This document shows, piece by piece, positions 8,471 to 17,761 of a stretch of DNA of 64,000 nt. The DNA lies in the NCBI GenBank assembly GCA_937894725.1, contig CALAYL010000056.1, forward strand, positions 1 through 64,000, read 5' to 3'. The DNA comes from an uncultured Bacteroidota bacterium. Lineage in GTDB: Bacteria > Bacteroidota > Bacteroidia > Chitinophagales > LD1. A program made the translations under genes and the position numbers. Each line of letters starts with the position of its first letter. Within the stretch, counting starts at the first letter, position 1. Below the pieces are notes generated by a model. It worked only from the letters and a program-made list of their open reading frames with translations, was not told where the DNA came from and ran no database searches.

Positions 8471-8604
8471 ATGGATATACCAACTTGAATCTCCGCATAG
8501 AACCTACGGTTAGGTTTGGCGCTTTGCAAATCACAGATGCGCCCATCACGGGATATCTATACAATGCTGGATTGAATATCAGCTATTATTTTGGAATAAA
8601 ATAA
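8470..8604 (+). pseudogene. 3' remnant of an outer-membrane beta-barrel gene
   Basis: Directly after the stop of the T9SS gene, in another frame, about 44 codons run without a stop and read as the C-terminal end of a barrel: NGYTNLNLRIEPTVRFGAL, an ITDAPITGYLYNAG segment, then the terminal strand NISYYFGIK and TAA. The alternating pattern and the aromatic-rich last strand are typical of OmpA/PorT-like outer-membrane proteins. There is no start codon and no 5' part, so this is a truncated remnant, probably left by a deletion that brought the upstream gene next to it. Confidence 0.7.
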
Positions 8605-8614
8605 GGTAGCCTTT

Positions 8615-9089
8615 TTACTTCTTTTTATACCCAAACTTAGTGATGGCCTTGGTAACAAATCTTGAAGAAGGATACAAATTGTAAGAGTAGGAAAGAAACT
8701 TGCCTTGTGGAGTGAAATTCAAATATTGGTCAAAGAATACACTACCTGGATGTGTGTACTTAAAATTTAGATGACTACTACCTGTAGCCGATAAAAGAGC
8801 CCCCTTTATAACCAAATCGTTTGTATCTACCCCCCTTGACACTACCAATACATCTATATTTATACTAACAATTGAATCGCTCAAATAAGGAACAAATCCA
8901 ATATACCCACTGTTATCGTAAGTTGGAACTGACCCGCTGGTATAAAACCGATGGAACAACTATGCTACACACTAATGAATCTCTAAAATCGTATTGTGCT
9001 ACAGATAGTTTATTTTCTTTTTTACATAAACTCATGAAAACAGAAGCTACTAAAGTAATCAGGATAAATACTAGCGTGTAAGCTTTCAT
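8615..9089 (-). pseudogene. Frameshifted small secreted protein, unknown family
   Basis: An ATG at 9089 opens a frame with a hydrophobic signal (MKAYTLVFILITLVASVF, then MSLCKKE, a weak lipobox), followed by SVAQYDFRDSLVCS. That frame stops about 50 codons in. The next frame then runs for about 113 codons (YTSGSVPTYDNSGYIG to the end FGYKKK). A single-base indel between about 8930 and 8965 would join them into one protein of about 155 residues. Neither half matches a family I know. It could be a true pseudogene or a sequence error. It adjoins another gene remnant, which favours decay. Confidence 0.6.
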
Positions 9090-9308
9090 TTTGCCTTATT
9101 TAAACTAAAATTATAGAAACATTTTATCAAAAAAGTATGTCCAAACCCAAAAACTATAATTTGACAATTAAATGAGAATGGAGATCTAGTCGAGCGTATT
9201 TATCCAATAAAAATTATCACATTCAATACTACTCAATACGATAGTTGTTCCTTTTCTCAGACGGTAGGCTGATGATTTGCAAGCTAATGATAGACGCTAT
9301 TATCGCAC

Positions 9309-9959
9309 TTACATCTTTTTCGAATCCTCTATAAACTTTGCCAAGCCTATATCGGTGAGTGGATGCCTAAACAATGATTGGATAGATGAAAGCGGACAAG
9401 TAGCGATATCTGCACCTGCCTCAGCACATTTAACGATATGTAAACCCGAACGAATCGAAGCCGCTAACACTTCGGTATTGAAACCTTGTATTCGATATAT
9501 ATGGACTATTTGTTCTATAAGTTGTACACCATCCCAATTAGAGTCATCAATACGACCTATAAAAGGCGAAAGCATGGTAGCACCAGCCTTGGCAGCCAAA
9601 ATAGCTTGACCAGCCGAAAACACAAGCGTACAATTCGTTTTGATACCTTTGCTCGAAAAATACTTAATCGCCTTTATACCATCTACTGTCATCGGTATTT
9701 TGACTACGATATTAGGATGCAAAGCAGCAAATTTCTCGCCTTCACTCACCATACCAGCATAGTCTGTAGCGATCACCTCTGCACTTACAGGGCCATCTAC
9801 CATTTCGCAAATTGTTTTGTAGTGCTGAATAATATTCGCCTCACCTTTGATGCCTTCCTTCGCCATAAGCGAGGGGTTGGTTGTCACACCATCCAAAATA
9901 CCCAATGCATGGGCTTCTTTTATTTCAGCAAGATTGGCAGTATCGATAAAAAACTTCAT
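9309..9959 (-). CDS. tal: Transaldolase / fructose-6-phosphate aldolase family
   Basis: This 216-residue protein has the compact TalC/MipB form. It begins MKFFIDTANLAEIKEAHALG and contains DGVTTNPSLMAKEG, the Schiff-base lysine strand VVKIPMTVDGIKAIK, and NCTLVFSAGQAILAAKAGA. It transfers a dihydroxyacetone unit in the non-oxidative pentose phosphate pathway, or acts as an F6P aldolase; the two cannot be separated safely from sequence alone. It is cytoplasmic and stands alone, with the SRP RNA gene upstream on the same strand. Confidence 0.9.
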   Translation of the reverse strand: MKFFIDTANLAEIKEAHALGILDGVTTNPSLMAKEGIKGEANIIQHYKTICEMVDGPVSAEVIATDYAGMVSEGEKFAALHPNIVVKIPMTVDGIKAIKYFSSKGIKTNCTLVFSAGQAILAAKAGATMLSPFIGRIDDSNWDGVQLIEQIVHIYRIQGFNTEVLAASIRSGLHIVKCAEAGADIATCPLSSIQSLFRHPLTDIGLAKFIEDSKKM

Positions 9960-10045
9960 GTATTGTATATTTTACAACAAAAATGAAAAGAAGTAATCGT
10001 AAAATGAAATGAAATCATCCACCTATTGTGGAGAAAGAAAAAAAA

Positions 10046-10143
10046 GCGGGCAAGTAACTCATATCGCACCGCTACAACCGCTTACCCTTGCTGTGTTTCC
10101 ACCCTGGGGGGGTCTGCAGGAGCTGGTCGTATGAGGCTCGCCC
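10046..10143 (-). ncRNA. ffs: Signal recognition particle RNA (small bacterial type)
   Basis: Read on the minus strand, the ends pair (GGGCGAG with CTTGCCC). The apical domain has the conserved SRP core: CAGGGTGGAAACACAGCA, with the GGAA tetraloop and the A-rich internal loop that binds Ffh. The transcript ends in GCCCGC followed by a run of U's (10033-10045). A -7-type box reading TACATTTG on the minus strand lies at 10148-10155, which puts the start near the 5' end given here. Confidence 0.88.
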
Positions 10144-10219
10144 AGTGCAAATGTAAAACTTTCGTTCAATTTTCTAATCTTTAATTTGCTTTTTGATTTA
10201 ATTTGTCAAAATTTAATCC

Positions 10220-10639
10220 ATGCAGCGTATTTTGATCATCAATGGCCCGAATCTAAATTTACTTGGCAAACGAGAAACAGATATCTATGGCGATATGAGC
10301 TTTGATGAGTTTTTTGAAGAATTGAAAGAAGTATATCTCGCAGAGATTCAACTCAGCTATTTCCAATCGAATGTGGAAGGGGAGATTATCAATAAGCTAC
10401 AAGAAGTGGGGTTTAAATATGATGGCATACTCCTCAATGCGGGTGGCTACACCCACACATCTGTGGCTATCCGAGATGCTGTAGCCGCTATCAAAACGCC
10501 AGTCATCGAAGTCCACATTTCAAATATTTATGCACGTGAAGAGTTTCGCCAACATTCCATGATTTCGGCTGTTTGTAAAGGCGTGATAGCGGGCTTTGGG
10601 CTTGAAAGCTATGTACTAGCCATCGATACTTTTTTGTAA
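10220..10639 (+). CDS. aroQ: 3-dehydroquinate dehydratase, type II
   Basis: This 139-residue cytoplasmic enzyme of the shikimate pathway converts 3-dehydroquinate to 3-dehydroshikimate. The type II hallmarks are all present: ILIINGPNLNLLGKRE at the N-terminus, the catalytic Tyr in DIYG, the QSNVEGEIINKLQ segment, NAGGYTHTSVAIRDA, and EVHISNIYAREEFR with the catalytic His, followed by the GFGLESY end. Length is normal. It is a single gene, reading away from the SRP RNA gene and followed by the riboswitch region. Confidence 0.95.
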   Translation: MQRILIINGPNLNLLGKRETDIYGDMSFDEFFEELKEVYLAEIQLSYFQSNVEGEIINKLQEVGFKYDGILLNAGGYTHTSVAIRDAVAAIKTPVIEVHISNIYAREEFRQHSMISAVCKGVIAGFGLESYVLAIDTFL

Positions 10640-10711
10640 AAAAAAGCGCTTCGTCTCCACTTGTGGAAAAAAACCATTTCGCTTATTCCATTAAAAATTA
10701 GTTTATTTGCC

Positions 10712-10892
10712 TTTGCAAAAGGTACGGACGTTGTGTCAAAAGCAACTCTGTTTAAAAGGGAAACTGGTGCAAATCCAGTACAGTCCCCGCTGCCGTAAGC
10801 TTCAAAAATGTCTGTTGGCATTATACCACTGTCGAGCACATCTCGATGGGAAGGTCTAACAGATGAAGCGAGTCGGAAGACCTGCCCCATGC
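10712..10892 (+). promoter_or_regulatory. Cobalamin riboswitch
   Basis: The core elements are readable in order: AAAGGGAAACTGGTGCAAATCC, CAGTCCCCGCTGCCGTAA, GAAGGTC and the B12 box AAGCGAGTCGGAAGACCTGCC. The order and wording match the adenosylcobalamin-type aptamer. A T-run follows at 10944-10952 after a short ACAT...ATGT stem, which may be the expression platform, but this part is weak. It precedes the B12 uptake operon, which it should repress when cobalamin is plentiful. The rest of the 370-base gap between aroQ and the next gene is leader sequence. Confidence 0.93.
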
Positions 10893-11011
10893 AAACAATT
10901 TTCAATGCTTTCGGGAGAAAAGCGAAGAAGACATCTGATCAATGTTTTTTTTCTGTTTTACCGCAAGCCTTTTTTTAAACCGGTCAATTTTTGACCATAA
11001 ACTTTTATCAC

Positions 11012-12577
11012 ATGAAAAAGGCATTTTACACGATTTCCGCATTGCTTTGCAGTGCATCCATCTTTGCGCAGTCACTCAACGAAAAAGTGATAGTCGTCAA
11101 CAGCGGATTATTTGAATTTGCACCCCCATTTACAGACAATGTAACTGTAGGCAGCTACAATCCTTACAGCAAGGTGTATCACGTGTTTGACACGATCAAC
11201 AGTCAATCTGCGCAAAACATAATTGTAGATGGCGACAATGGCTATGTAATAGCAGAAACCAATATCGTAAAATACAATTTGAAAACGGAAACTAAAACCG
11301 TATCGGGCACTTATCTTGGCGCTAGTCCTCGCTCCCTCGCTATCAGTGGCAACACCCTAATGGTGGGCAATTGGTATGGTCAAGTAGATTCGTTTTTGTA
11401 CGCTTACAATGCCTCCACGCTCCTCCCCCTTTATACAGTAAAAGAAATCGATAAGGAAGTAAAATCGATACTTGTCGTAGGCGACACAGCTTACTTAGCA
11501 CAAAATACAAAAGGAACTATAGACCAATGTGGTGGTTTTGGTTGCTTCAATGACTCTATTGGCTCGATTTCACTTGTAAAGATTTCGACTGGTACATTTC
11601 TTGGCAATGTAGTATTGGGCGAAGTAGCCGCAGGTATAAGTGAACTCTTTAGATATGATAACAAAATAGTGAGTGTAAATACAGAAGCGAATAGTATCTC
11701 TATTTTTGACATCACTACACAGACTGTTACAACGACCAATCTTTTGGGCGATGTGACAAAAGGAATTGGCATTTTTAATACCAACAATCTACACTTAGTT
11801 TATGATGCAAAAGCAGCCATTTTTGATTTAACTACACTACAAATCACTACGTCAGACCTATCTATTTTAGCAAGCCCAGTGAGTATAGCCTACGACCCCA
11901 TGGCAGCACGCTATTTCCAAACAAAAACAGACTATAGCAGCTATGGAAGTTTGGTTTCAAATATATCGCCAAGTAGCTCACAAGACTCCATATCAGTAGG
12001 CATTTCACCTGAACATATTGCACTTTTTTATAGCGTAAATGAGGCGCCCATCGCTTTAAATGACTCCTTCTTATTTACCTATCAAACAGATACGCTGTTA
12101 GCTGTTTTAGCCAACGACTCTGATGCAACTTTTGCGCCAGTTAAAATCGCATGGGTGAGCGCATCTACCGTAATAGGTGCCGTCATTAGTCTCGACTCAA
12201 CTACGCAAAAAATCCATTACATCCCAGCCGCTGGTATCGAAACTGTAGATGAATTTTCATACGCAATTTGTGATCTTGCAGGCGCATGTGACACTGCTTT
12301 AGTGCAGATTAGAATAGTGGGTGTAACCAGCGTGGATAACATCGCTTCAGAAAAACTAAAGGTCTATCCTAATCCGTTTACAGATTTAATCACTTTAGTA
12401 GGGACTAACAATACAACAAAAGTGGAAGTGTTTGACCTAATGGGAAGATCATATGGCAAATACAACATCAACGAAAATGGCACATTGAATTTAACTACCC
12501 TTTCGCCAGCAGTTTATGTACTAAAAGTACACTATTCCAATGGGCAAGATTCGGTAGTGCGTGTATCAAAACAGTAA
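11012..12577 (+). CDS. T9SS-sorted beta-propeller surface protein of the B12 operon
   Basis: This protein has 521 residues. A signal peptide covers 1-20 (ASIFAQ). Residues about 24-340 form YncE-like propeller repeats (SPRSLAISGNTLMVGNW, KSILVVGDTAYLAQ, SPVSIAYDP, SPEHIALFY). A cadherin/Ig-like module spans about 342-436 (DEFSYAICD). A type A T9SS sorting domain runs from about 450 (VYPNPFTDLITL) to the end. It is the first gene behind the cobalamin riboswitch. The known propeller of B12 import is BtuG, a surface lipoprotein that hands cobalamin to BtuB. This protein shares that fold type but is exported by T9SS, so a capture role is inferred, not shown. The ATG at 11012 is chosen over an upstream TTG because it starts the signal peptide. 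Confidence 0.8.
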   Translation: MKKAFYTISALLCSASIFAQSLNEKVIVVNSGLFEFAPPFTDNVTVGSYNPYSKVYHVFDTINSQSAQNIIVDGDNGYVIAETNIVKYNLKTETKTVSGTYLGASPRSLAISGNTLMVGNWYGQVDSFLYAYNASTLLPLYTVKEIDKEVKSILVVGDTAYLAQNTKGTIDQCGGFGCFNDSIGSISLVKISTGTFLGNVVLGEVAAGISELFRYDNKIVSVNTEANSISIFDITTQTVTTTNLLGDVTKGIGIFNTNNLHLVYDAKAAIFDLTTLQITTSDLSILASPVSIAYDPMAARYFQTKTDYSSYGSLVSNISPSSSQDSISVGISPEHIALFYSVNEAPIALNDSFLFTYQTDTLLAVLANDSDATFAPVKIAWVSASTVIGAVISLDSTTQKIHYIPAAGIETVDEFSYAICDLAGACDTALVQIRIVGVTSVDNIASEKLKVYPNPFTDLITLVGTNNTTKVEVFDLMGRSYGKYNINENGTLNLTTLSPAVYVLKVHYSNGQDSVVRVSKQ

Positions 12578-12578
12578 G

Positions 12579-12770
12579 ATGCAAAAAATCGAAGCTACAA
12601 TAGAGAACAAGCCAGTAAATGTATCGCAGCCTCATGGCTGCGATACACAGGCTGATTATTATCTTGAAAATGGATACGTAGTTTTTAAAGAAAGCTATCA
12701 TCTCAAACGAGGCACTTGCTGCAAAAGCGGTTGCCGACATTGCCCCTATGGCTTTTCAAAAAAGAAATGA
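12579..12770 (+). CDS. Small Cys-rich DUF5522 protein
   Basis: This 63-residue protein's C-terminal half, YYLENGYVVFKESYHLKRG followed by TCCKSGCRHCPYGF, matches the DUF5522 signature. The four cysteines in CCKSGCRHC suggest metal or Fe-S binding, though nothing is known of function. There is no signal peptide, so it should be cytoplasmic. The ATG lies one base after the upstream stop codon, and its TGA overlaps the btuB ATG (ATGA), so it is translationally tied into the B12 uptake operon. Whether it acts on cobalamin is unknown. Confidence 0.75.
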   Translation: MQKIEATIENKPVNVSQPHGCDTQADYYLENGYVVFKESYHLKRGTCCKSGCRHCPYGFSKKK

Positions 12771-14626
12771 AATGGTATATCACTATATTATCCTTTTGTT
12801 GGGTGGGCGCACATGCCCACGAATGGCAAGATACTATTCGATTCACTGAGGTAACTAAAGTTTTTGTGCAGCAAAAAGAAGAAGCATTCGATACTTTGAG
12901 TCAACAAAAAATCAGCTTACAATCGCAAAAGTCTATCGACCAATTGCTAGACAGAGAGCCTGGCTTTTTTATGAAACGCTATGGCAATGGTATGTTGTCG
13001 AGCATTTCGTATCGAGGCACTAATGCGGCTCAATCATCGCTCGAATGGAATGGTGTGGCCATTCAATCACCTAATACTGGACAAAACGACCTCTCTACTA
13101 TCAGCTTACTATCTGATAGACAACAAATCTCACTTACTAAATCGACTCAAATAGGAGCCACTATCAATATTTCACCGAAGTTTTTAGAAAAAAATGGAGT
13201 AGCTGCAAACATTGGTTATAGCTACAACACACTTAAATCGCATACGCTATATTTTAGCTTTTCGATGCGCAAAAATCGAGTAGCTTTTGCTACTGATTTC
13301 TTTTCGTTGCAAACAAAAAACGAATACAAATACGCTAATCCGTTTGAAAAAAACAAGCTGATAACACTAAAAAATGCCCCAGTAGCACAGTTTTCAATAC
13401 AACAACAAATGCGATTTTTCGTAGATAAGCAAAATGAAATAGATATAGCATTTTGGTGGGTAAAAAGTGATCGACAGCTCCCAAATTTTAATCCCATCAC
13501 AACTACTAAAGAACGACAAAACGATGATAGCTACAGAGTTTTAGTAAGTTATTTTGGTCAAAAAAATAGTTTGTATTGGAAACTACATACAAGCTATATG
13601 GAAGATAAATTAGTTTACACCAATAGCCTTTTGTTATTAGAAAACAACATTAAATCTCAGGTATCGAGAAACAAATTTATTGTAAAAAATAGTTGGCCAA
13701 AGATAAGACTAACACTTTCGTCTAGCCTAGGCTACGACTACGAAAGCAGTATGTCAATGGGTTTCGAATCGAGAGTAAATAGACACATTGGCAAATGGAC
13801 TCAAGGGTTGAGTTTTAAGCCCAAAAAATGGTCAAGTTCGATTGTATTTGAGCAAGTGCTATGGAACAAAAAAATAATTCCTGCCGGAAAACTTTTTGTT
13901 TCCTACACACATACAAAAAAAGAAGTATCCTTCTCCTATACTGCATCCCTAGCCAAAACATATCGAATACCTAGCTTAAATGACTTGTATTGGGTGCAAG
14001 GCGGTAACTCAGCTTTGACGCCCGAAAAAGGTTGGAAATATGAGGCATCAATTCATCTCTTTCACAAATATGCAAACACCAAATTACTTTTTTACGGACA
14101 ACATATAAATGATTGGATACTTTGGCACCCCAATCCCAACACAACCTACTGGACACCTAGTAATCTAAAAAAAGTAATGGGATATGGTGTGGAATATAGC
14201 TTGACCACAGGTGTTCTACCAAATACAAAATCATTTGCTGCATTTATAGATGCCAACTACGCATTCACAAAAATAAAGAATCAAAAAGCGATAAACAACA
14301 CAGATGCTTCGGTAGGCAAGCAGCTCATTTATACCCCCTCACACAAAGTAACGTTAAACGCAATTAGCCAATACCAAGGTTTTGAGTTGACGTTTGAAAC
14401 ACAATACGTTGGCAAGGTATTTACCGCTACTGACAATAGTGAATTTTTGCATCCCTATTGGTTGTTTAATACAAGTTTAAGTAAATACTTCACCTTCAAC
14501 AAACATAAATTTACCCTGTCGGCCGCTGTGTATAATTTGGCTAATCAAACTTTTTACAGCGTACCCCTCAAACCCTTGCCAGGTCGCTATTTCGAATTTT
14601 CACTAAAACTAAATCTCCTAGGATGA
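12767..14626 (+). CDS. btuB: TonB-dependent outer-membrane receptor, BtuB-like
   Basis: This protein has 619 residues. A signal peptide at the start (MKWYITILSFCWVGAHA) is followed by a plug domain at about 35-130 (SIDQLLDREPGFFMKRYG, SSISYRGTNAAQSSLEWNG) and a long beta-barrel ending in YFEFSLKLNLLG. The plug is short, as in BtuB. Riboswitch control and the BtuF/C/D genes downstream make cobalamin the likely cargo. The start is the ATG at 12767, which overlaps the upstream TGA. An upstream TTG in the same frame would place the signal peptide internally. Confidence 0.87.
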   Translation: MKWYITILSFCWVGAHAHEWQDTIRFTEVTKVFVQQKEEAFDTLSQQKISLQSQKSIDQLLDREPGFFMKRYGNGMLSSISYRGTNAAQSSLEWNGVAIQSPNTGQNDLSTISLLSDRQQISLTKSTQIGATINISPKFLEKNGVAANIGYSYNTLKSHTLYFSFSMRKNRVAFATDFFSLQTKNEYKYANPFEKNKLITLKNAPVAQFSIQQQMRFFVDKQNEIDIAFWWVKSDRQLPNFNPITTTKERQNDDSYRVLVSYFGQKNSLYWKLHTSYMEDKLVYTNSLLLLENNIKSQVSRNKFIVKNSWPKIRLTLSSSLGYDYESSMSMGFESRVNRHIGKWTQGLSFKPKKWSSSIVFEQVLWNKKIIPAGKLFVSYTHTKKEVSFSYTASLAKTYRIPSLNDLYWVQGGNSALTPEKGWKYEASIHLFHKYANTKLLFYGQHINDWILWHPNPNTTYWTPSNLKKVMGYGVEYSLTTGVLPNTKSFAAFIDANYAFTKIKNQKAINNTDASVGKQLIYTPSHKVTLNAISQYQGFELTFETQYVGKVFTATDNSEFLHPYWLFNTSLSKYFTFNKHKFTLSAAVYNLANQTFYSVPLKPLPGRYFEFSLKLNLLG

Positions 14627-15657
14627 AAAAAGTAATTGCATATATCACACTCATATCTATGGTAGGATGTCACGATAAAAATATCCCGCCTATAATTAGT
14701 CAAGACGGAGTAATAATAATCAATGAAGGCAATTTTATGTGGGGCAATGCAAGCCTTTCACTATACAACAAAAAAGAGAAAACACTCACAAAAGACATTT
14801 TTCAATCTCAAAATGGCATAGCACTTGGAGATGTGGCGCAAAGCGTATTCCAAAAAGACTCTCTACTATTTGTAGTAGTCAATAATACTGCAAAAATAGA
14901 AGTAATATCAAGTACTACTTTTAATCGAAAATGGACTATAAATATTCCGAATTCATCGCCAAGATATTTTTGTGCTGTAAATGACTCTATCGCATTGGTG
15001 AGTGAACTTTATGCAAACAAACTATGGGTTATAAACTACCTAAACGCCACTGTAGTATCAACTGTAAATATGGAGGGCGAAACGGGGCAAATCCAACAGT
15101 ATGACAACAAAATAGCCGTTTTAGAAAGAACAAAATTGAATGGCTCTTTCACTGCTCAAATTCGCATATTAGATGCTTCAAATTTTCAAACATTAAAAAA
15201 AATATCGTTACCAACGGAACCAAATAGCTTTTGCATTACTACCGATAGAAAGCTATATACTCTCACAGACAAAAGCAGCTCAAGTGCTATACCAGCAAAG
15301 CTTTTAAAAATCGATTTAGCAGGCTACACAGGCTTAGACACCTTTGATTTTAGCATGAGTGAAAATCCTAAATTGCTCCGCCTTGATGCAGTAAGTCAAA
15401 GTGTGAAGTGGGTCGTTGACAAAAGCATACACTATACCACTTTACATGCGACTAAGCTCAATAGTACGCCAATACTTAACCTGAATGTAAGCACTATTTA
15501 TGCTTTCGATATAGACCCAATTTCTGGCGATTTATATGTTAGTGATGCACTAGATTATACACAAGCTTCGCAGATTTTTAGATTTGATAAAAACTATCAG
15601 CAAATTGACCAATTTAAAGCAGGCATAAACACTACTCAATTTTTTGTATTGAAATGA
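14623..15657 (+). CDS. BtuG-like beta-propeller surface lipoprotein
   Basis: This 344-residue protein has a lipobox MVGC (Cys16). The body has YncE/DUF5074-type propeller repeats (DGVIIINEGNFMWGNASLSLY, DSLLFVVVNNTAKIEVI, SPRYFCAVNDSIALVSELYANKLWVINY, GDLYVSDALDY). In Bacteroides, BtuG is a propeller lipoprotein that caps BtuB and binds cobalamin very tightly. Position directly after btuB and overlaps of 4 bp at both ends support the same role. The assignment rests on fold type and context, since residue-level BtuG motifs cannot be checked by eye. Confidence 0.78.
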   Translation: MKKVIAYITLISMVGCHDKNIPPIISQDGVIIINEGNFMWGNASLSLYNKKEKTLTKDIFQSQNGIALGDVAQSVFQKDSLLFVVVNNTAKIEVISSTTFNRKWTINIPNSSPRYFCAVNDSIALVSELYANKLWVINYLNATVVSTVNMEGETGQIQQYDNKIAVLERTKLNGSFTAQIRILDASNFQTLKKISLPTEPNSFCITTDRKLYTLTDKSSSSAIPAKLLKIDLAGYTGLDTFDFSMSENPKLLRLDAVSQSVKWVVDKSIHYTTLHATKLNSTPILNLNVSTIYAFDIDPISGDLYVSDALDYTQASQIFRFDKNYQQIDQFKAGINTTQFFVLK

Positions 15658-16787
15658 AAAATTTATTTATCATACTTTTATTGCTTGTAGCAGGATGCAA
15701 ATCGAATATAGAAAATAACGAAACTGCATTCAATGTAATTGAAACGCTAAAACCAAGGTATGCAAAGGGTTTTGAGGTTCTGTATTATACAGAATTTAAA
15801 GTAGTAAATGTAAAATCGAATGATAAAGTCACCACTCAATACATTATCTATTCACTACAAAATGCCTGTCCAAAAGGGTTTGAAAATGCCATTAAGATAA
15901 CGGACAGCATCGAAGATGTAGTACTCCTTTCTACATCTCAGGTAGCGGCAGTAACATTGCTCAACAAGACAGCTAAAATAGCCGGTGTAGCCAACTCAAA
16001 AATGATTTTCAATGAGCAGGTAAATCAACTAATAACCAGTGGAGAAATACAAGATGTAGGCGCAGACTATGAGCCAAATATAGACAAGGTAGTACGAATC
16101 AAACCATCGCTACTTTTTACAGATGGAGAATACACCACCCAAGGTGCCGTTTTGGGAAAATTAAGTTTAGCCGATATTAGCGTAGTGAATTGTCAAGATT
16201 ATAAAGAGACTACCCCCCTGGCTAGGGCAGAATGGATTCGATTTTATGGTGCTATTTTTAATGAACAAAAACTGGCAGATAGCATTTTTGCAACGGTAGA
16301 ACAAAACTATCTCTACTTAAAAAACAAGGTAAATACCACAACACAAAAACCTACTATTTTCTGCAACTATCCATATCTCGGCATTTGGTATTTGCCTGCC
16401 AAAGGCAACTATACTACTGCATTATTTGAAGATGCTGGAGCAAATTATATATGGAGCAATGACCTGCCCAACAACGGGCTCAACGTTTCTCTCAACTTTG
16501 AACAAGTATTGAAAAGAGCTAAAACGGCAAACATGTGGATACTTTTTTCGGGCGAGAAAAACTTGAAAGAGCTTACGCTCAAAGATGAAAAGCTAGCTAT
16601 CTTCGATGCGTTTAAAAACAAAAAAATATTTAGCGCGTCTCTTAGAGTATCTGCTGGGGGAGGCATAGACTATTGGGAAACAGGTATCTATCGACCCGAT
16701 TGGGTACTGTCCGATTTGACCAATATTTTTCATCCAGAGGTAAATGACCTCCTTATTCAAACTCACTTTTTTAATGCTTTGAACTAG
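15654..16787 (+). CDS. btuF: Cobalamin ABC transporter substrate-binding lipoprotein, BtuF-like
   Basis: This 377-residue protein has a lipobox LVAGC (Cys15). It has the two-lobe class III binding-protein pattern: VVLLSTSQVAAVTLLNKTAKIAGVAN, the middle KVVRIKPSLLFTDGEYT, and the C-lobe KPTIFCNYPYLGIWYLPAKGNYTTALFEDAGANYIW. It should bind cobalamin in the periplasm and deliver it to BtuC/BtuD. It overlaps the upstream gene by 4 bp, and its stop shares one base with the GTG start of the permease gene. Confidence 0.87.
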   Translation: MKNLFIILLLLVAGCKSNIENNETAFNVIETLKPRYAKGFEVLYYTEFKVVNVKSNDKVTTQYIIYSLQNACPKGFENAIKITDSIEDVVLLSTSQVAAVTLLNKTAKIAGVANSKMIFNEQVNQLITSGEIQDVGADYEPNIDKVVRIKPSLLFTDGEYTTQGAVLGKLSLADISVVNCQDYKETTPLARAEWIRFYGAIFNEQKLADSIFATVEQNYLYLKNKVNTTTQKPTIFCNYPYLGIWYLPAKGNYTTALFEDAGANYIWSNDLPNNGLNVSLNFEQVLKRAKTANMWILFSGEKNLKELTLKDEKLAIFDAFKNKKIFSASLRVSAGGGIDYWETGIYRPDWVLSDLTNIFHPEVNDLLIQTHFFNALN

Positions 16788-17761
16788 TGGGAATCAAGAT
16801 AAAAATAGCTATACTCGTTGTCATTTGGGGAATACTTTTCATCTCACAATTCATAGTAGGCATGCCTTTTTCAGCTATTTTAAATTGGCAGGAAATAGAT
16901 ATTTTTTTACTCAAACAATTTCGACTGCCCGCAGCCATAGCAGCAAGTATAGGAGGTGGATTATTATCGTTATCGGGTTTACAAATGCAAACTTATTTTC
17001 GCAATCCACTAGCTGGGCCTTATGTGACAGGCGTAAGTGCTGGCGCATCATTGGGCATCGCATTTATGGTATTTATAGCTGGGATTTTTCAATTGCCTTT
17101 TCAGCAGGCATGGCTTACTTTTTTGTTTTCATTTGGAGGCTCTGTCGTCATTTTTTTCTTTGTAGTATCTATCGCTAAAAAACTCAAATCCAGTGCAGGA
17201 CTACTCCTTGTAGGACTAATGATAACTAGTGCTGTAGCGGCTTTTGTGCAATTATTTCAACTATTGATGTCAAATACTTCACTGCGCGATTTCTTCATTT
17301 GGAGTCAGGGTAGTTTTTACGCTATCACAAACATTCAAATTGTCATTTTAGTATTGGCTTGTATAGCCGTGTTGTTTATTTCTTATCACCTTTGCAAACC
17401 TTACGACTTATTGTTGCTAGGCGAAGACACGGCTAAATTGGCGGGTGTAAACATCCCAAAAACAAAACAGCTCTCTATTCTATCTGCTGCCCTTTCCGCA
17501 AGTGTGGTCACGGCATTTTGTGGCCCAATAGGATTTGTGGGATTAGCTGCACCGCACATTGCTCGACTTTTTATCAAATCAAATTATCACTATCCGCTAA
17601 GTATTGCTTGCTTTTTAATAGGTGGTATCATCTGCTTGTTTTGTCAAGGGATTGTTTTTTCTCAGCTTTTTGGTATTGCGATTCCCATCAATATACTCAC
17701 GGCTATGTTTGGTGCTCCATTTGTAATTTGGCTTATTCTAAAAAAAGAAACAAGCCTATGA
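16787..17761 (+). CDS. btuC: Cobalamin ABC transporter permease (FecCD family), BtuC-like
   Basis: This 324-residue inner-membrane protein has about ten hydrophobic segments. The FecCD signature is clear: RLPAAIAASIGGGLLSLSG, NPLAGPYVTGVSAGASLG, and GPIGFVGLAAPHIARLF, the coupling-helix region that contacts the ATPase. The start is a GTG at 16787, one base overlapping the btuF stop (TAGTG). The 3' end overlaps btuD by 4 bp. Confidence 0.92.
   Translation: MGIKIKIAILVVIWGILFISQFIVGMPFSAILNWQEIDIFLLKQFRLPAAIAASIGGGLLSLSGLQMQTYFRNPLAGPYVTGVSAGASLGIAFMVFIAGIFQLPFQQAWLTFLFSFGGSVVIFFFVVSIAKKLKSSAGLLLVGLMITSAVAAFVQLFQLLMSNTSLRDFFIWSQGSFYAITNIQIVILVLACIAVLFISYHLCKPYDLLLLGEDTAKLAGVNIPKTKQLSILSAALSASVVTAFCGPIGFVGLAAPHIARLFIKSNYHYPLSIACFLIGGIICLFCQGIVFSQLFGIAIPINILTAMFGAPFVIWLILKKETSL

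Noticed and set aside
10609..10905. Minus-strand frame across the riboswitch
   Set aside because: It lies over the conserved cobalamin aptamer and has no recognisable protein features.
17518..17757. N-terminal extension of the BtuD ATPase
   Set aside because: The extension is the wrong frame of btuC. The ATG at 17758 overlaps the btuC stop and starts just before the ABC domain.
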